This document shows, piece by piece, positions 61,730 to 64,000 of a DNA stretch of 64,000 nt. Location: the NCBI RefSeq assembly GCF_017315705.1, contig NZ_JAFLRF010000006.1, forward strand, positions 226,706-290,705, written 5' to 3'. Position 1 is the first letter of the stretch; every line of letters starts with the position of its first letter. The notes beneath the pieces are model-generated. The model did no database searches. It was given only the letters and a program-made list of their open reading frames with translations, and was not told where the DNA came from. This stretch comes from Trinickia mobilis. Lineage in GTDB: Bacteria; Pseudomonadota; Gammaproteobacteria; Burkholderiales; Burkholderiaceae. Both the position numbers and the translations under genes were made by a program.

Positions 61730-64000
61730 ATGGCGTCGCTTGGTCCTCGCGGCCGCTTCGGTGGTCCTATTGCCCGTTTAAGACGCACTCGCGCCGGATC
61801 GAGGCTCGATCAAGCGCTTTACTTCTTTTCCATTTACATCGTGCCGGTGCTGATTGCCCTCAGCACGATCGCTGTTCTCTTGCTGTTGCCTCGCCAATAC
61901 CCGTCGACCGGCTCGGGAGCGCTGACCTTTCGCGCGCTCAACGACAAAACGTCGACGCTCACTCCTGCGTCCGCATTGGATGCGCTCGCTGACGCGCCAG
62001 CCGTCACTCACTTCAGCACGAAGCTGGCGGAAACCCCGATCTGGTTCACGTTTTCCGCGCCCGTCGCCAGCTCGCGCCTGACGACTTTGATCGAATTTCC
62101 ATCGCGCCACGCGCAAACACTCGATTGCTGGACGGTCCCGGCGCTGCAATCGCTGGGCAGCGCCAGCCGCGAGGCCGTGTCCGGACAGATGCGCGCGGTC
62201 AAGGCCGGCTTTGCGGTCTCGCTCGGCAGGCCTGCAAGCCCGACGCCCATGATCTGCCGCGGCACGTTCTCCGGCCCCGCGCAATTGACCGTCGACGCGA
62301 TGGACGCCGAGCAATTGCGCAATTCGGCGCTCGACTTCGAGGAGAGCTCCGGCTTGATCGCGGGCGGCCTGCTGACGCTCGCCGTATTCGTTTTCGTCAC
62401 GGCCATCATCAATCGCGAATGGACCTACGTCATCTTCGCGATGTGGCTCGTCGGCAATCTGCGCCTGTGCGCCAATGCGATGGGCTGGGATACCGAATGG
62501 CTCGATCGCGTGATTCCTTCCGTCGATCTGCCGCTGCTGCGCAAAGTCACGTTTGCCGCGTATTACCTGCTGACGGGTGCGCTATTCAGCCAGTTGTTTC
62601 GCCGCGAGCTGAAAATCGTCGGCTATCGCTGGCTGCTGCGCGTCGCGCAGAACGTCGGGCTCTTGTTGCTCGTCCTCTCGATTCCGCTTTCCTATGCGCA
62701 CTTCATCCCCGCGTTGTGGGTGCTCGGCGGATTCGGCATCAGCGTGCTGATCTTCCTGCTTGCGCGGTTGCTTTGGAAAGCGCGCTCGCGCACGGTGATG
62801 TGGTACGCCGCGTCGCTTGCGGTCGTGCTGCTCGCCACGTTCTCCGAAGTGCTGGGCGCGGCCTTCGGCGTTCGCCAGCTGGCCGCCGGCGTCAGCCCGG
62901 TGCTTGCCGCGCTCACCTCGAGCATGATGGCCGCCTTCGCCATCGCCGAGCAGATGCGCGCGGAGCGCGAGCACCGGCGCCAGGCGCAGATCGAATTGCG
63001 CAACACCTACGAGGTCACGCCGATCGGCCTCTTCACGCTCGATTCGCGCGGACACTTCGTGCGCGCCAATCCTGCGCTGCGCGAGATGCTCGCCGTGCAA
63101 AAGAGCGACTACGGTCAGCGCCATTGGAACGACTATTTCGAGCCGGGCGCATGGGGCTCGCTGCAAGCCCTTTCGCTCAAGGGCCGCGACAGCGAAATCG
63201 AAATCGGCGGCTCCGAAGCGCGCGGCACCGCGGACCGCCGCTATCTGCTCAAGGCAATCGGCTCGAACGACGGGATCGAAGGCTCGCTGCAAGACGTGAC
63301 TGAACGCTCGAAGGCCATCGAACGGCTGCGCTTTCTCGCCGAGCACGATCCGCTGACGGGCTCGCTGAACCGCCGCGGCTTGGAAAAGGCGATCGCGACG
63401 CAAAGCGAGAATGCGGCGCTATGGACGCTCGCCTATATCGACCTCGACCGTTTCAAGCTGATCAACGATCTCTTCGGCCACCGCTCCGGCGACGAAGTGC
63501 TCAAGCAGGTCGCCGATCGCGTGCTCGCGCGCATTCACGGCGACTTCTCGTTCGGGCGCATGGGCGGCGACGAATTCGTGTGCATCATGAACGAAACGTC
63601 GATCGACGAAGCCGTCGCGCTTTGTACGCGGCTTCTCGCGGAACTCAATGAAATTCCTTATCAGGTCGGCAGCCGCGCGTTTCAAGTCAAGGCGTCGATC
63701 GGGCTCGTCGAATGTTCGCACGGCGTGCGCGTGCAGGATGCGCTCTCGCATGCCGACCGCGCGTGCCGCGAGGCGAAGGAAAGCCGCCACAACCGGCTCG
63801 TCGTGTATCGCAAGGGCGCAGCCGCCTTCGAACAACGCGCGGCGGAGCTGCGCCTCGTGGAATCGTTTGGCCGCAACCAGCTGCCGGCCGGGCTCTTTCT
63901 CGTGATGCAGCCGATCATGTCGCTCACCGCGCCGACCGAATCGCTGAATTTCGAAGTGCTGCTGCGCATGCGCGCGGCCGACGGAAAAGTCGTCACGCCC
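61730..64000 (+). CDS. Membrane-bound GGDEF/EAL protein (partial at right edge)
   Basis: 757 codons are visible and the gene continues beyond the window. After a TM helix (about residues 28-54) comes a periplasmic domain and then seven or so spans (about 207-410), followed by a PAS-like domain (YEVTPIGLFTLDSRGHFVRA). The diguanylate cyclase domain has an intact active site, FGRMGGDEFVC near residue 610, but no RxxD inhibitory site at the usual position. An EAL domain begins with LVMQPIMSL and FEVLLRM (EVL in place of EAL). The start at 61730 follows GGGGGA. Confidence 0.92.
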   Translation, partial: MASLGPRGRFGGPIARLRRTRAGSRLDQALYFFSIYIVPVLIALSTIAVLLLLPRQYPSTGSGALTFRALNDKTSTLTPASALDALADAPAVTHFSTKLAETPIWFTFSAPVASSRLTTLIEFPSRHAQTLDCWTVPALQSLGSASREAVSGQMRAVKAGFAVSLGRPASPTPMICRGTFSGPAQLTVDAMDAEQLRNSALDFEESSGLIAGGLLTLAVFVFVTAIINREWTYVIFAMWLVGNLRLCANAMGWDTEWLDRVIPSVDLPLLRKVTFAAYYLLTGALFSQLFRRELKIVGYRWLLRVAQNVGLLLLVLSIPLSYAHFIPALWVLGGFGISVLIFLLARLLWKARSRTVMWYAASLAVVLLATFSEVLGAAFGVRQLAAGVSPVLAALTSSMMAAFAIAEQMRAEREHRRQAQIELRNTYEVTPIGLFTLDSRGHFVRANPALREMLAVQKSDYGQRHWNDYFEPGAWGSLQALSLKGRDSEIEIGGSEARGTADRRYLLKAIGSNDGIEGSLQDVTERSKAIERLRFLAEHDPLTGSLNRRGLEKAIATQSENAALWTLAYIDLDRFKLINDLFGHRSGDEVLKQVADRVLARIHGDFSFGRMGGDEFVCIMNETSIDEAVALCTRLLAELNEIPYQVGSRAFQVKASIGLVECSHGVRVQDALSHADRACREAKESRHNRLVVYRKGAAAFEQRAAELRLVESFGRNQLPAGLFLVMQPIMSLTAPTESLNFEVLLRMRAADGKVVTP

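Noticed and set aside
1-64000. CRISPR arrays, tRNA or rRNA genes, prophage or insertion-sequence genes
   Set aside because: No regularly spaced repeats, cloverleaf-like or rRNA-like sequence, integrase or transposase was recognised on either strand.

Overview
The window is high-GC DNA from a Burkholderiaceae bacterium (Burkholderia, Paraburkholderia or Caballeronia type). The grounds are a secreted DUF4148 protein (a family largely confined to that group), hopanoid genes of the HpnI and HpnL type, GC-rich codon use throughout, and nine intact LysR regulators plus one broken one in 64 kb. There are no ribosomal, tRNA, replication or other core genes. The content is catabolism, transport, detoxification and regulation, as expected of an accessory part of a chromosome, a second chromosome or a megaplasmid.

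Layout. 1-3.0 kb: a ribose-type sugar ABC transporter, cut by the window edge. 3.2-11.4 kb: a LysR regulator facing a tightly overlapped seven-gene operon: an argininosuccinate-lyase-like enzyme, a polar amino-acid ABC transporter, two NodB-like deacetylases and an MmgE/PrpD protein. This is the best candidate here for an undescribed pathway. 11.6-14.1 kb: a DyP peroxidase and a flavin disulfide reductase, then the ghost of an aspartate ammonia-lyase. 14.3-17.9 kb: LysR facing an SDR-GST-NTF2-WrbA detoxification operon. 18.4-22.5 kb: 2-hydroxyacid dehydrogenase, LysR, MFS transporter and maleate isomerase. 22.7-28.4 kb: metallo-hydrolase, MDR oxidoreductase, LysR, MFS, MaoC and TetR, with the MDR/tetR control region present twice.

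28.6-42 kb: small enzymes (cupin, NTF2, VOC) beside an AraC regulator, two beta-propeller proteins (one truncated), TetR plus metallo-hydrolase, GST, nitronate monooxygenase, LysR genes, and MmsA with its divergent LysR. 42.4-44.8 kb: YoeB/YefM toxin-antitoxin, an unusual SDR, a tautomerase carrying an amber codon, and a VOC protein. 45-52 kb: LysR, two gene remnants, an MFS exporter, LysR, and Ohr, a frameshifted tautomerase, MmgE/PrpD and OhrR. 52-56 kb: small proteins and a two-component system lying between two inverted copies of one promoter, which serve a DUF4148 gene and a thioredoxin-like gene. 56.7-64 kb: HpnI, HpnL, LysR, an N-acyl amino acid synthase (FeeM type) and a membrane GGDEF protein cut by the window end.

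Two themes run through the window. First, nearly every catabolic unit has its own divergent regulator. Second, at least nine genes are visibly decayed, mostly by clean internal deletions, with one amber codon and one pentanucleotide slip. This suggests an accessory region under relaxed selection. All functions are inferred from sequence motifs and gene context; no database search was possible.
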